From contig JALONZ010000211.1 of assembly GCA_025454675.1 (NCBI GenBank), positions 1 through 5,172 of the forward strand: a stretch of 5,172 nt of DNA, read 5' to 3'. The position numbers and the translations under genes were made by a program. Below the pieces are notes generated by a model. That model searched no databases. It was not told the origin of the DNA and saw only the letters and a list, made by a program, of their open reading frames with translations. Source of the stretch: Anaerolineae bacterium (lineage in GTDB: Bacteria; Chloroflexota; Anaerolineae; Aggregatilineales; Phototrophicaceae). Positions within the stretch are counted from its first letter, which is position 1. Every line of letters starts with the position of its first letter. Of this stretch, positions 4,990-5,172 are shown one piece after another.

Positions 4990-5172
4990 ATGCCGATTCA
5001 GCCGATAAATTCATGTGTAATTCCAGTAATTGGCGTGTCTGCACGGCAACCATCGCCGTTGTTACCCCGTTTTTATCGGCAAATTCGACCTCATAAACAT
5101 CATACGCCCATTTTTCGACAACTGTCCCCACCTGCCCACGAATCAGTTTATGTTCTGGAATATCTTCTAATA
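4988..5172 (-). CDS. DUF4926 domain-containing protein, C-terminal part (runs off the right edge)
   Basis: Sixty residues are visible, beginning LEDIPEHKLIRGQVGTVVEK and ending with TAA at 4990-4988. The pattern D-I-P-E-H-x-L-x-x-G-x-V-G-T-V-V-E, then Y-E-V-E-F-A-D-x-x-G and a final x-x-R-Q-L-L-E-L, is that of DUF4926, a family of roughly 60-80-residue proteins with a small beta-barrel (SH3/KOW-like) look. Only the first few residues should be missing. The tail HMNLSAESA extends slightly past the usual end. The function is unknown; such genes often sit next to other small genes of unknown function, and the upstream neighbour lies outside the window. The gene converges with the membrane-protein gene, and its stop overlaps that gene's terminator T-run. 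Confidence 0.85.
   Translation of the reverse strand, partial: LEDIPEHKLIRGQVGTVVEKWAYDVYEVEFADKNGVTTAMVAVQTRQLLELHMNLSAESA

Overview
The window looks like a chromosomal stretch from a Chloroflexota bacterium, probably Anaerolineae-like. This is an inference from protein style: secreted proteins with an SH3b-like region followed by a FecR-like region, a secreted DUF3352 protein, and DUF4260 and DUF4926 proteins. Base composition looks close to balanced, slightly AT-rich by eye. There is no rRNA, tRNA, CRISPR array, transposase or phage gene. The strongest signals are regulatory DNA and inverted repeats between the genes.

Layout from low to high coordinates. (1) 1-680: a minus-strand two-gene unit, a DUF4260 membrane protein (608 to 237) followed after 3 nt by a TetR-family regulator (233 to beyond the left edge). 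It is driven by a textbook sigma-70 promoter (TTGACA-N17-TATAAT). The promoter and ribosome binding site are embedded in a 55-bp near-perfect dyad whose centre coincides with the predicted transcription start. (2) 691-2190: a minus-strand secreted protein of 499 residues with an SH3b-like domain, a proline linker encoded by a run of nine C, a FecR-like domain and an unrecognised C-terminal domain. (3) 2191-2401: an intergenic region with a promoter, a terminator-like hairpin and a perfect 28-bp palindrome that looks like a dispersed repeat. (4) 2402-4132: a minus-strand secreted DUF3352 protein of 576 residues with two related halves. (5) 4133-4272: a divergent intergenic region with a small inverted repeat. 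(6) 4273-4950: a plus-strand unrecognised membrane protein with a cytoplasmic SH3-like region and two glycine-rich membrane segments, followed by an intrinsic terminator. (7) 4988-5172: the C-terminal part of a convergent minus-strand DUF4926 protein.

How the genes work together: the TetR regulator probably controls itself and the DUF4260 gene through the operator over the promoter. The two secreted proteins face the same way but are separated by a terminator-like hairpin and a promoter, so they are probably separate transcripts. No pathway links all six genes. The most interesting arrangement is the dyad at 617-671. Transcripts from the local promoter carry only one arm and leave the ribosome binding site free, while read-through RNA from the upstream gene would carry both arms and hide it.
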